Part shown: positions 50,126 to 60,868 of the stretch, piece after piece
How the letters are laid out: each line of letters opens with the position of its first letter
Position numbering within the stretch: the stretch's first letter is position 1
Assembly (NCBI GenBank): GCA_954871525.1
Contig: OX940860.1
Location: forward strand, 53,432,724 to 53,496,723
Reading direction: 5' to 3'
From: Parietaria judaica
Taxonomy: Eukaryota; Streptophyta; Magnoliopsida; Rosales; Urticaceae
Length of the DNA stretch: 64,000 nucleotides
Made by a program: the position numbers and the translations under genes
The notes under the pieces: model-generated
The model's input: the letters and a program-made list of their open reading frames with translations, nothing else
What the model was told of the DNA's origin: nothing
The model's database searches: none

Positions 50126-50440
50126 AATACGGCTAGGGCGCCGAGCAAGCCCAAACCGGCGAGAGTGCCGAGAAAATAAAAAAATACGGCTAAGGTGCAG
50201 AGCAAGCCCAAACCGGCGAGAGTGCCGAGAAAATAAAAAAAATACGGCTAGGGTGCCGAGCAAGCCCAAACCGGCGAGAGTGCACAGAAAATAAAAAATA
50301 CGGCTAGGGTGCCGAGCAAGCCCAAACCGGCAAGAGTGCCAAGCAAAAAAAAAATACGGCTAGGGTGCCGAGCAAACCCAAAACGGCGAGAGTGCTGAGC
50401 AAAAAAAAAAATACGGCTAGGGTTCCGAGCAAACCCTAAA
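49262..50440. repeat. Tandem array of a 56-59-bp unit, about 20 copies
   Basis: Unit: AAACCGGCGAGAGTGCCGAG followed by AAAATAAAAAATACGGCTAG and GGCGCCGAGCAAGCCC. Copies differ by a few substitutions and in the length of the A-rich spacer. In one copy (about 50079-50122) the A-rich spacer is replaced by a long (AT)n run. The array then decays into short GGCGAGAGTGCC repeats up to about 50800. Confidence 0.93.
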
Positions 50441-51499
50441 CGGCGAGAGTGCCCAAATTGAAAGGCGAGAGAGCCTACGGCGAGCGTGCCGAGCAAAAAT
50501 GGCGAGAGTGCCAAGCTAAAAGGCAAGAGTGCCTATGGGATCCTGGAAACTAATCGGCATCCCTGATAAAGCCCAGCGACACCCACAAACATTAATCACG
50601 GCGAGAGTGCCGAGCAATAAAAAAAGCGAGAGTGCCTACGGCGAGACTGCCGAGATAAAAGAGGCGAGACTGCCTACGGCGAGACTGCCGAGATAAAAGA
50701 GGCGAGACTGCCGAGATAAAAGAGGCGAGAGAGCCCAAACAAAAGGCGAGAGTGCCTACGGCGAGAGTGCCGAGAATAAAAAGAGGCGAGAGTGCCCAAA
50801 ACAGTGATCCTCGATCACGACCAACGTGTCGTCGGGAGGGACACTCCTTTCCGACGAGCACATATTTTCCTCTTATACAACAGAGTAAGGCGTGATAGCC
50901 GACGACGACACACATGCCGAGGAACGATAGGTGATTCTTCAAACAAACAGAAAGCGAGGTGACGAATTTAAACCAGGATACTCTATTTCTCCCTTTTCGC
51001 AAAAAAAAGGGGGGGCGGAATATATATATCCATACATCTCAATAGTTTGCAATTTTCAAAGTACAAGCAGATTTGTATATTCATACTTCTAAAATGTGTT
51101 ACGTTTACAAAGTATATATTTACATTTACACTTTTATCTTCGAAGTATATATTACAATGTTTACAGAATTTAAATAAACAAGGAAAGTCTCTCGACGAAA
51201 AATCAACGATGCCTGGGCCGCATCAGCTCCCATCGGCGAATGACGTCGCCAACGAGGTCTTCTATGACGACCGAGTACTCTGGCTCATGACCAGGGAACC
51301 ACGCCAACTTTCAAAGAAGAACCTGAGAACAACACACAGCGAGAAGAATAAAGGAAGCACGACAAGGAGAAGAAATAGCTCGGCGACATAACCACACAAG
51401 GAGCCGACGAAGCGATCGTCAACCTCGAGGATCAGTGAAGAAAAGCAATGTGAAGAAAGAGTTAGTCATGAGTAAGGCAAAGGTTACTACATCCGTGAC

Positions 51500-51900
51500 A
51501 TAGGCATCGTCATCGCGAGGATACCGTCGCTGGAAGAAGTTCATCGCTGCGAGGAGTTCGTCGCTATAAGCGAGCTCGTCGTCGCGAGGAGCTTTTCGAA
51601 GAAGATCATCACTGAAAAAATTTCATCGCCGCGAGGAGTTCGTCGCTATAAGCGAGCTCATCGTCGCGACGAGCTTGTCGAAGAAGATCATCGCTGAAAG
51701 AAGTTCGTCGCTATAAGCGAGCTCGTCGTCACGAGGAGCTTGTTAAAGAAGATCATCGCTGGAAGAAGTTCATCGCTACGTGGAGCTCGTCGCTATAAGC
51801 GAGCTCGTCATTGCGAGGAGCTTGTAGCCGAAGGGAAGATCACCACTGGAAGAAGTTTATCGCTGCGATGAGTTAGTCACTATAAGCGAGCTCATCGACG
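51500..51900. repeat. Tandem array of about 82-bp units, 4-5 copies
   Basis: Unit built of TTCGTCGCTATAAGCGAGCT, CGTCGTCGCGAGGAGCTTGT, then CGAAGAAGATCATCGCTGGA and AGAAGTTCATCGCTGCGAGG. Copies are imperfect and decay toward 51950. It is in the interior of element R. Confidence 0.85.
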
Positions 51901-52168
51901 TAAAGAGCTTGTCACCAAGAGAAGCTCGCTGCCATAAGAAAGATGCTTCACCGAACGAAACCAGTTACAACTCAGCAAGATTCTGCATCAGCTTCCCGAA
52001 CGGAATCCACCGATGAATAGACTATGATGAGGTTCTCCGACAAAGTTTCTTGGGGTAACCGCGTCAACTAAAATGGTCGACGGAGTTCGCAAATATCCTT
52101 GATAGTTCACCGTTACACTCGTCTTTCATTTTACCAAGTGTTTACACTTGGTAAAATGGGGGACTAAC

Positions 52169-53290
52169 TGTTGATGTCGGATTTCGTCAAATCCCTTCAA
52201 AACACAACACGTGTCATTATGGCGCAAAACGACGTCGAATAGGGGCAAGGAGAGGCTCTGACGAAGGGCCTGAGACAATATGGTTCTCTCGACGAGGTCA
52301 CTCGAGGAAGTGAACCGCAACAAAGTCCACCGCGAGGAAGTTCAACCCACGACGAAGTTCAATCGGCATAAAAGTAATCTGCGATGAAATGCTTCATCGC
52401 GCCTCGACGAAGAATCCTCGAGGAAGAATCCATGAGGAAGAAACTCGTTGCAAAAACCCCGAGTTGCGTGCGGCGCCGAATGACAACTGACGAGATGTGC
52501 ATTTAATGACGCTCATGCCGATCCCACCTACCCACCATGGCTAACTACCCTAGAATGACAACTGACGAGAGGTGCATTTAATGACGCCCATGCCGATCCT
52601 ACCTACCCATCGTGGCCAACTACCCTGGAATGACGCAAAGCATGGGTTAACCATGCTTTCCTCAAATCACTCCTAGGGAAGCTAGTGATTGAATGCGACA
52701 AAGGGCGGGAGAGACAAAGGGCGGGAAAGACGTGAGAAGGCAAATGTAGGCTCTATAAAAGGAAAGTTAAGCCTCATTTGTAGGAGAGGCGCGGGGGGGG
52801 GGGGGGGGGGGGGGGGAGAGAGAGAGAGAGAGGGAGAGACTCTAGACGGAGAAGATGAGTTTTTAGAGAGAGATATTAGATTTTATAGAGAAACTAGTTT
52901 TTAGAGAGAGAAATGATCCCAGAAGAGAGATTCGGCTAGGAGAGAGAGGGGGGAGATTCGGCTAAGGGTAACCACTAAGAGAAACCAGAAAGAAAAAAAG
53001 AAGAAAGAAAGAGAGAGAGAAAGAAGAAAGAGAACGCCAACCATATTGAACTACGTGATGATCTGATCCCGGTATACCGGGTACGTAAGCAGCCTCGCTG
53101 AAGCTGGCGAGGCGCGGCATCAAATCATATCCTATTTTTATCATTTTCCTTCATTTGTCCAGCTATCAAACGGGAAAAACCGAGTCCTTTTCGGGAATAT
53201 AATAAATCAGGAATATTCGTGTTCATATCATTATTGTGTTCTTTCGATTATTCTTGTGACTGAAAAGGGTGGTGCAAATCGCCCTCAACA
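52169..53290 (+). repeat. 3' LTR of element R
   Basis: 1122 bp, TGTTGATGTCGGATTTCG to CGCCCTCAACA. Landmarks: duplicated GAATGACAACTGACGAGATG-type unit (52477-52570), TATA-like CTCTATAAAAGGAAAG (52751-52766), a 24-base G homopolymer (52793-52816) joined to (GA)n, and a palindrome-containing block at 53048-53108. Confidence 0.85.
53048..53108 (+). promoter_or_regulatory. Conserved palindrome-bearing block in the R LTR
   Basis: GAACTACGTGATGATCTGAT followed by the perfect 14-bp palindrome CCCGGTATACCGGG (53068-53081) and TACGTAAGCAGCC, ending near GGCATCAAAT. The same block with a different palindrome occurs at 63720-63787 in an otherwise different LTR. It lies about 290 bp downstream of the TATA-like box, so it would be in the transcript as a hairpin. 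Confidence 0.65.
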
Positions 53291-53722
53291 ATAAGCACCA
53301 TCTTTTATTCAACGACTTGTCATAATCTTTTACAAATAGGATGAAACAGCTTGTTTAAGGACACATGTCCAACAAGGATAAGCTTCGTTTTTTTTTTACC
53401 AAGTCTTTTTTATTTAATTAAATACCTGGTTATTTATATCTATTGGATGATACAAGATTTAATCTGGCCGATTGGATCGAAATAATTATTCATATTTAAT
53501 TATATATAATTCAAAAAATAAGGAGGGAATTTCTCCAATTCGGTTACGGTTGGAGTCTATAAATAGGGAGCTCATTCTACACATTTCACACCTCTCCCTA
53601 GAGAAAAATTTCGATATATCTCTCTCTGAGCCTGCAAAATTTCGCCTCTGGTCTCTCTCTCTAGGTTTGGCTTAGTGAGACGTTATTTCTCCGAAAGCTT
53701 AAAAAGAACCACAGTTAAAAGT

Positions 53723-54536
53723 TGTTGGAAATTTCTTCAAGGTTGAAAACGTCACGGCTTGAATCGTGCATATGATCACTTTCCTAATAGTGTTTCGAGC
53801 ACTCAAAAACGTCTTCGAGTCTGCTTGCAAGAACACCCAGGATAAGATAAGCCTTTGGCCGGGAAATCGCAAGACGAAGCGAAGTTCCGACCGTAAGCAA
53901 GAACGCGTTTCTGGAAGTGTTTTCTGAGAGTAGAAAAAGATACTGAGTGCAGAAAATTATTTCTGTTTTTGAAACGAAATTTTTTTTAAAGACACAAAAA
54001 CGGTTACGCTGAGAAGGTAGCGACCCTTCTCAGTGGCAGTTAATGGTCTGAAAACGGAAAACGAGAAAACGGTCAAAAACCGCCCCCAACGGCTAGTAAC
54101 TGCCGACCGACACGTGGCGAGGCGAGAATCGCCACGAGAAAGCCCGAGACCCGAGCCTACGCCACTCGCCCGATGCCATGTGCTTAAGTGCCTCAAGTGC
54201 GCCTACAAGACGCCACTAGCGCCTCTATGCCCACGCACCCGACCCTGAGCCGGAGCCGGTGTTGCCGGTGGCGACACCGGCGAGGGCGGCGTTGCTAAAG
54301 CGTGAGGTGGCATGGTCTCCCCACCTCGCCTCCACACGGCACTCATGTGGCATACTCATCACTATGCCACATGTTGAGCTCACATCACTATTGTTTTCCT
54401 TATATATTGCACAAACTCTTTGTAATTAATCCATGTGGGACTTTTCACATTCCTACATTTACTCTCCACTCAACACATTATACTAGCTCATTTAGTAGAT
54501 CATTTATTGGTCATTTATTATTAATAAATTCCAACA
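53723..54536 (-). repeat. 3' LTR of copia element 2
   Basis: 814 bp, TG..CA ends. Its inner side abuts the polypurine tract at 54537. Confidence 0.9.
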
Positions 54537-55071
54537 ATCCCCCACTGTTCTAATAATATAAGTATAATTTCCAGAAAAGTAGCAAAGGGTGCTAATACAG
54601 TTAGGTATCTTTCGATTTGAACCTGACCTTAGTAAAGACAACACAAGATCTTATCGGAATGTCAGGTAGCTAGGCTTTGAACCTGTTATTCCTTGTGATA
54701 AGATCGGTGAAGCGTTACACACACCCTTTAGTAGTTCTTCGCCTACATCTCTCGCTTAGCACCGTTAGTGGCCATGTGCTCTTCCTGTCTCGTGAATTTT
54801 TCATGAGAGAAACTCCAACTCTCACTTTAAGACGGCACCATCTCTAAATTCACATAGGTGAAGTTCTTACAGTATCTCTGTTGCTTTACAGATACATGTC
54901 CTCATCACTGAACTTCATTAAGAGTTATAAATAACTTAACCCTCCAAATGCAACAGCTAACATTGTGGTACAATGTTACACACATCCAAATCAACGATTT
55001 GTTGTTACCCATTGAATCTAAAGTTAAGGATTTCCTAACGTTAGATTAGGTTGCCACCATTGTTGAAACTC

Positions 55072-58000
55072 TTACTCAAGGAGTTTCAGTTCCATACCTC
55101 TCGAGGTAGACTTTACTAAATCTCTGGCCAATGGTTTAGTAAAAGGATCAGCTAAATTATAGCTGGTACGCACAAACGAAAGTGAAATGATCCCATCCTT
55201 GATCAATTTCCTTACGTAGTCATGTCTTAGACTAATATGTCTAGACTTCCCGTTATACACTTTGTTGTATACTCTAGCTAAAGTAGCTTGACTATCACAA
55301 TGTATCGACAATTTTGATATATTTTCCTTAGCCAACGGAGCTTCTAAAAGAAGGTCCCTCAACCACTCAGCCTCTTGATCAGCGGAAGCAAGAGCTACAA
55401 ACTCTGACTCCATGGTCGAATGAGTAATACACGTTTGTTTCTTGCTCTTCCAAGAGATTGCACCTCCGACAAGTGTGAAAACTCATCCCGTCGTAGATTT
55501 GTTATCTCCGACACTCGATATCCAACTAGCGTCGGTATATCCTTCGAGTATGGCAGGAAACCTACCATATTGGAGGCTGAGATTTTTGGTTTTCATAAGA
55601 TAGCCAAAAATCCTCCCGATAGCCTTCCAATGCTCACCGTTGGGGTTGCTAGTAAATCTGCTCATTTTACTAACAGCAAATGCTATATCGGGTCTAGTGC
55701 ATTGCATCAAATACATAAGACAACCGATAGCACTTTCGTACTCCAACTGAGCCACAGCTCTCCCATTATTCTTCTCAAGTTTAACACTAGGATCAAATGG
55801 GGTGTTCACTTCTTTGAACTTCAAATGTTTGAACTTATCAAGCACTTTCTCAACATAGTGTGATTGACTAAGTTCATAACCCCCACTGGTTCGCTTAACC
55901 TTGATTACTAGAATCGTGTCAACTTGTCCAAGATCTTTCATCTTGAATGTAGAAGATAGAAACCTCTTTGTTTCTAAAATTCCGTTCATCTCGTTGCTAA
56001 TGATCAACATATCATCAACGTAAAGACAAAGGAATATCACAGTGTTTCCACGCACCTTTGTGTACAAACACTTGTCACAAACGTTGTGAACGAATCCATT
56101 TGCAAGAATGACCGAGTCAAACTTCTGATGCCATTGTTTAGGAGCTTGTTTCAAACCATATAATGATTTGACAAGCTTGCAAACCTTTTGTTCATTCCCC
56201 GGAAGTACGTAACCCTCCGGTTGCTCCATGTAAATCTCCTCATCGAGATCTCCATTTAAGAATGCCGTTCTGACATCCATTTGATGAACAAAGAGGTTAT
56301 GCAATGAAGCTAACGCAAACAGTATCCTAATTGTTGTCGTTCTCGCTACCGGTGCATAAGTATCGAAGTAATCGATCCCTTCCTTTTGTCGAAATCCTTT
56401 GGCTACTAATCTAGCCTTGTAGTTGTTTAAAGTACCATCACTATGATACTTTTTTATAAACACCCACTTACATCCAATGGGTCTCGACCCTTTTGGGTAA
56501 GTCGACAAGCTCCCAAGTGTGGTTAGACATAATTGAATCCATCTCGTCTTGGATAGCATCTTTCCAAAAAGCAGAGTCCCGTGAAGCTACAGCTTCTTTA
56601 AAGGTTTTCGGATCATCTTCCACTAGAAGAATGATAGGAATCTTACGAACAAAATTCTCCCTATCTCCTTCTACTAAGTAAAAGGAAATGAGTTGAGAGT
56701 CTATTTCGTTCGGTCCTAAATCTTTAGCCTTTCGAACTCTCTTGCTAATCTGAAGCTCAGGTTGTTTTTCAATAACCCGTGAAGAACTCTCCTCGCGAGG
56801 TTCTTCATTTATGGGTATCTCAGAATCTTTATCCTTCGTGATAAGATTCTCAAAGAATTCCACATCTCGTGATTCAATTATCACATTTGACTCCAAGTCA
56901 AGAAGTCTATATGCCTTACTATTGGCCGCGTATCCTACAAAAGCACATTTAATCCCGCGAGGACCCAACTTGGTCCTTTTCGGATCCATGTTCTTGTAGC
57001 AAGCAACGCATCCCCACACTCTAAAGTAACCGATGTTCGGTGCACGACCTTTCCAAAGTTCGTACGGTGAAATACCGGTCTTCTTTAAAGGAATCCTGTT
57101 CAATATATGATATGCACATAACAAAGCTTCACCCCACAAACTAAATGGCAATTCAGAATGCATTAACATAGAATTTATAATCTCTTGATACGTTCTATTT
57201 TTTTCGTTCAGCTAACCCGTTCTGTTGTGGTGTACGTGGTGCGGAACACTCGTGTATAATGCCGTTTTCTTCACAAAACGCATTAAAATTATTTGGGAAA
57301 TATTCTCCGCCCCTGTCACTCCTAAGGACTTTAATTTTAATTCCCAATTGATTTTCCACTTACGCTTTATAAATTTTAAAAGCATTGAAAGCTTCGTCTT
57401 TATGCTTTAAAAGAAAAACGTAAGTGAATCTCGAACAATCATCAATAAATGAAATAAAATACCGATTGCCCCCTCGGGTTTTCATTCCGTTAAATTCACA
57501 CAAATCAGAATGCACAAGATCTAACAGATTTGTATTACGTTCAACACTATGAAAAGGTTTCTTAATCATTTTCGATTTAACGCAAATTTCACATTTTTCA
57601 AAATCATCAACGTTGCATGAAATCAAACCGGATTTAGTTAACCTTTTCATTGTGCTAACACCAATATGAGCTAATCTACTACGCCATAAGGTAATTGAAC
57701 AATTAAAATACGCCATAAGGTAACATTGTCAACGATACAAAGCTTAACCATTCCGTCCGCGGAATACCCTTTACCGACAAATACACCATTGCGGGTCAAG
57801 ATCAACTTGCCTGACTCATAAACAGACTTAATACCCAGTTTACCCAACAAATCACCACTAACAAGGTTCCTAGACATGTCCGGCACGTGAAGCACGTTGA
57901 CCAGAGTCACTTTCTTCCCGGAAGTAAAGTTAAGCTCCACGGTGCCGGTGATTTTCGAGCGTCCCTCGTTTCCCATCTAAACTTGTTGTCCATCGTTGAC

Positions 58001-58950
58001 TTCAGAATAGGTTTTGAAGGCCGCTTTGTCGTAGGAGACATGAACAGTGGCACAAGTGTCGTACCACCATCCTTGAGCCTTGCCTTTGACCGCCATAATT
58101 TCGTTCACAGTAGCGACAATGTTATCATCGGTCTTCGTGGCGTTAGCCTCGTTGTTTTGGGTCTTTCGGACGCGACAATCTCTCGCGTAGTGACCAGGTT
58201 TGCCACACACAAAACAACCGGTTTTGGGCCCCTTCGAAGCACCGAAAGTCTTGAACTTTTGATCCTTCTTAGGACCGTAAACGTTCTTCTTCCCGTCGTG
58301 TTTTTTGCCTTTCATGCTCACCGCGTTGGCCTTAGAATTTCTGACACCATCGGATTTCTCTCTTTCCTTCGATTCCTCTTCGATTCGAAGGTGTTTCTAG
58401 ATCTTCTCCAGTGAGAAATCCTCATAATTGTGAAGCAATTTCTTCCGGTAACTCTTCCAAGACGACGGCAATTTCGCAATAATTGCGCCGACTTGAAAAG
58501 GTTCCGGAATATCAATCTTCACGGTTGGGCGAGGATTGGCTTTGCATCGGACCTTTTGAAATCAAAGTACTCAGAAATGAGAAACTTTTTCGTACCTTCC
58601 TCCTCTGCCCGAAATTTGAACTCGAGCGTCTTCCATATTTCGACCGCCGAAGTGTTGTCCGTGTAGAGATCATAGAGACGGTCGGAGAGCGTGTTCAGAA
58701 TGTGACCGCGGCAGAGCAGTTCGTCCTCCTTGCGCTTTTTGCGCTCCGCCTTGATCTCGTCGGTATCGTCATCCTTCGGCTCGGGAATGGGCTCCAACTC
58801 CGGGTCGAGAACATAGAAGATCTTCAAGGCCGTCAGGAGGAAGATCATCTTGTCTTGCCAGCGAGTGAAGTTCGTCCCGTCGAAACGGTCCAACTTCACG
58901 AGGTCTTGGTTCATCACCTTGATGCTTGAAACGGAAGCGTCGGTGGCCAT
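55072..58950 (-). pseudogene. Copia 2 gag-pol polyprotein, multiply broken
   Basis: From the start codon at 58950 (MATDASVSSIKVMNQDLVK): UBN2-type gag (FDGTNFTRWQDKM), frame breaks at about 58320-58520, zinc knuckle CFVCGKPGHYARDC, protease region with WYDTCATVHVS (the usual DSGA-type catalytic triad reads DTCA here), an in-frame stop at about 57974, a small duplication at 57671-57716, GAG-pre-integrase and integrase core (LVHSDLCEFNG, FIDDCSRFTYVF), a stop and frame change at 57170-57360, frame change near 56490, reverse transcriptase with LYGLKQAPKQWHQ and LYVDDMLI, an in-frame stop at 55480-55482, and RNase H ([13 protein letters not shown]) ending at 55072. Inactive. Confidence 0.9.
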
Positions 58951-58970
58951 GATCGAACTCACTATTAGAC

Positions 58971-59756
58971 TGTTGGAAATTTCTTCAAGGTTGAAAACGT
59001 CACGGCTTGAATCGTGCATATGATGACTTTCCTAATAGTGTTTCGAGCACTCAAAAACGTCTTCGAGTCTGCTTGCAAGAACACCCAGGATAAGACAAGC
59101 CTTTGGCCAGGAAATCGCAAGACGAAGCGAAGTTCCGACTGTAAGCAAGAACGCGTTTCTGGAAGTGTTTTCTGAGAGTAGAAAAAGATACTGAGTGCAG
59201 AAAATTATTTCTGTTTTTGAAACGAAATTTTTTTAAAGACACAAAAACGGTTACGCTGAGAAGATAGCGACCCTTCTCAGTGGCAGTTAATGGTCTGAAA
59301 ACGGAAAACGAGAAAACGGTCAGAAACCGCCCCCAACGGCTAGTAACTGCCGACCGACACGTGGCGAGGCGAGAATTGCCGCGAGAAAGCCCGAGACCCG
59401 AGCCTACGCCGCTCGCCCGATGCCACGTGCTCAAGTGCCTCAAGTGCGCTTACAAGACGCCACTAGCGCCTCTACGCCCATGCACCCGAGCCGGAGCCGG
59501 TGTCGCCGGCGACACCGGCGAGGGCGGCGTTGCAAAAGCATGAGGTGGCATGGTCTCGGCACTCATGTGGCATACTCATCACTATGCCACATGTTGAGCT
59601 CACATCACTATTGTTTTCCTTATATATTGCACAAACTCTTTGTAATTAATCCATGTGGGACTTTTGACATTCCCACATTTACTCTCCACTCAACACATTA
59701 TACTAGCTCATTTATTATAACATTTATTGGTCATTCATTATTAATAAATTCCAACA
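58971..59756 (-). repeat. 5' LTR of copia element 2
   Basis: 786 bp, TG..CA ends. Its inner side lies only 20 bases from the gag start codon at 58950, leaving little room for a leader. Confidence 0.9.
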
Positions 59757-60148
59757 AATGTTTTGCGACGGAGTCCTACTGGCGAAGCCCACCCTTCGGT
59801 ACTAGGAATCCATGAGAATATCCCGGAAGATCACGGGTGTTTCCTAGCTCCGGCGGAGCCCTGTCCAGTTCAGAGCGTGCGGCCGGAAGTCGTCATACCC
59901 GAGGTACGGCCTTATGCATTGGGTTAATAAATGCAAACTATTTATTTAGTGCTTATTATTAATAATGAACTAGGAAAATTAAGTTGCTAATTAATTTATC
60001 AGATCTTAATTTTGCAATTATCCGGTAGTCGATATGTGGTACGTATAGCAAGTTTTTCGCTTTAAATATTTTTTTAAATGTTACCCGGACAGATTGACAG
60101 CACAATCTCGTGATAAATACATGAGGAATCGAAATATCGACTCCAACA

Positions 60149-60612
60149 ATCTATAATAATAAAACACACCGTATTGTCCAAAATGTATATTTTATAACCA
60201 TCTTATGATCAGTTAACACACCATATTATCCAAAATGTATATACTATAACCATCTTATGATCAGTTATGATAAATATTATAAAGAAATATAAAGAAAATT
60301 ATTAATATTGTGAAACCGGACATTTTAGGCGTCAACCTAATCCTGGATTCCGCTTTTTTTTTTTTTCAAGAATTTCCAGCTTTGGGGCCAGGACCATGCC
60401 AAAAAAGTACCGGCTTATACAAATCCAAATTTATAAAGTCAACTTACATAAAAAAAAATATGTATATATTACACATCCGTAGTTCCTCATAAACTATTTA
60501 CTTGGATAAAGCAATAATTACAACTTGCATTCGTAGTTTACATATATACGGAAGAGACTTTGTTAAGTCTTTGAATTAGTTAAAGAATAGAACCAAGCAA
60601 CTAATGAATGAA
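60149..60612. other. AT-rich spacer with a ~58-bp direct duplication
   Basis: Two adjacent copies of ACACACC(G/A)TATT(G/A)TCC, AAAATGTATAT, then ATAACCATCTTATGATCAGTTA (first copy about 60165-60215, second 60216-60270). Beyond this it is AT-rich, and the 3' flank of the phospholipase exon. Confidence 0.7.
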
Positions 60613-60868
60613 TTAGGGTTTGTGTTCAAGGCGAGTGATTTGGCTGAGATGATGATAGATGTGATCATGATCAGGATGGTGATCATCATGCTTAGGGCGC
60701 TCGGGCTGGATCCAACGGCCGTCGGTGTTCCTGACCATGCCCTTGTTCTCGTCTTGCCGCCAGAAAGGCGGGACCAAGTAGTGGTCTTTCAAGAAATCCG
60801 ACGCTTTGTTCACAAGCGCCAGATCTCGCCCGCTTGAAAGCACAAATCTCCGCCCTCTCCCATGGTAA
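60613..60868 (-). CDS. Phospholipase A1 class I (DAD1-like), last exon only
   Basis: Encodes about 85 C-terminal residues of a plastid class I phospholipase A1 (DAD1/DALL/PLA1-Ibeta-gamma group), enzymes that release linolenic acid for jasmonate synthesis. Recognisable blocks: YHGRGRRFVLSSGRDLALVN, KASDFLKDHYLVPPFWRQDE, NKGMVRNTDGRWIQPERP, then a His-rich tail (DDHHPDHDHIYHHLSQ). Stop TAA at complement 60613-60615. An AG acceptor lies just before the exon (complement of 60869-60870), leaving one base of a split codon, as expected if a Gly codon spans the junction before YHG. The catalytic lipase exon (GXSXG) is not in the window, so the intron runs past 64000 or the exon is an orphan. Unlikely to be active on its own. 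Confidence 0.75.

Larger units (their letters stand above)
48787..53290 (+). mobile_element. Non-autonomous LTR retrotransposon (LARD-like) with tandem-repeat interior (element R)
   Basis: The right LTR is complete (52169-53290); the left is cut short (48787 to about 48965, 95% similar by eye to the first 180 bp of the right LTR). Target duplication ATAAG at 48782-48786 and 53291-53295. A polypurine tract AAAATGGGGGAC precedes the right LTR, giving plus orientation. No gag or pol remains; the interior is filled by two tandem arrays (49262-50440 and 51500-51900) and a third block of degenerate GGCGAGAGTGCC words (50440-50800). The loss of the left LTR 3' part includes the primer-binding site. 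Confidence 0.87.
46066..53374 (-). mobile_element. Large solo LTR of family 1, minus orientation, with target duplication (copy Q)
   Basis: Bounded by TGTTGGGAATCAC at 46066 and CATGTCCAACA at 53374, with the 5-bp duplication AGGAT at 46061-46065 and 53375-53379. Without the inserted element 48787-53290 it is about 2.8 kb. On the minus strand it starts TGTTGGACATGTGTCC, has a long AT-rich U3, and carries the TATA box CTATAAATAGGGAG (complement of 46670-46683) about 600 bp before its end, so it has the promoter layout of an LTR. An (AG)n microsatellite (46563-46629) and (TA)n (46881-46913) lie in it. Restoring the flanks joins copy P at this point, so Q inserted into a relative of itself. Confidence 0.85.
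53723..59756 (-). mobile_element. Ty1/copia LTR retrotransposon 2, degenerate
   Basis: LTRs 53723-54536 and 58971-59756, both TGTTGGAAATTTC to AAATTCCAACA, similar but with several indels (for example a 16-bp stretch and ACCCGAGCC/ACCCTGAGCC differences near 54240 and 59487). The left flank is AAAGT (53718-53722) and the right AATGT (59757-59761), a target duplication with one changed base; restoring it rejoins copy P of family 1. A polypurine tract (complement of ATCCCCCACT, 54537-54546) abuts the left LTR, so the element reads on the minus strand. The stretch 54537-55071 between the tract and the pol end has no coding. Confidence 0.92.
43826..60148 (+). mobile_element. Large LTR of family 1, plus orientation, interrupted three times (copy P)
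   Basis: Discontinuous: about 43826-44189, about 45345-46065, 53380-53722 and 59762-60148. Joined, these pieces align along their length with copy Q read on the other strand (for example CGGTTTGTGATTT at 45419, ATGGTGTTGCA at 45496, the paired TTAAGATTTAATATCAACCGT words, GACTTGGTAAA-complement at 53400, TATA box CTATAAATAGGG at 53557, and GGCGAAGCCCAC, CTCCGGCGGAGCCC, GGTACGGCC at 59770-59910). It ends CTCCAACA at 60148. Interruptions are copy T, copy Q and the copia element 2. No coding sequence. Confidence 0.7.

Noticed and set aside
49262..50440. Regularly spaced repeats reminiscent of a CRISPR array
   Set aside because: The whole unit is repeated, without unique spacers, in a plant LTR element.
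49530..50526. Minus-strand open frames encoding repeated hydrophobic LGLLGTLAVFFYFLG-like units
   Set aside because: They simply read through the 56-59-bp tandem array of element R; frame stays open only because unit lengths are often multiples of three. No start context, domain or non-repeat sequence.
58951..58970. Possible tRNA-like sequence (GATCGAACTC) between gag and LTR of copia 2
   Set aside because: Only a T-loop-like 10-mer, no cloverleaf; not a tRNA gene.
41128..60148. Single giant LTR element spanning the whole nest
   Set aside because: The end flanks GGATT (41123-41127) and ATCTA (60149-60153) do not match, and the family sequence restarts near 43826, so U and P are treated as separate copies.
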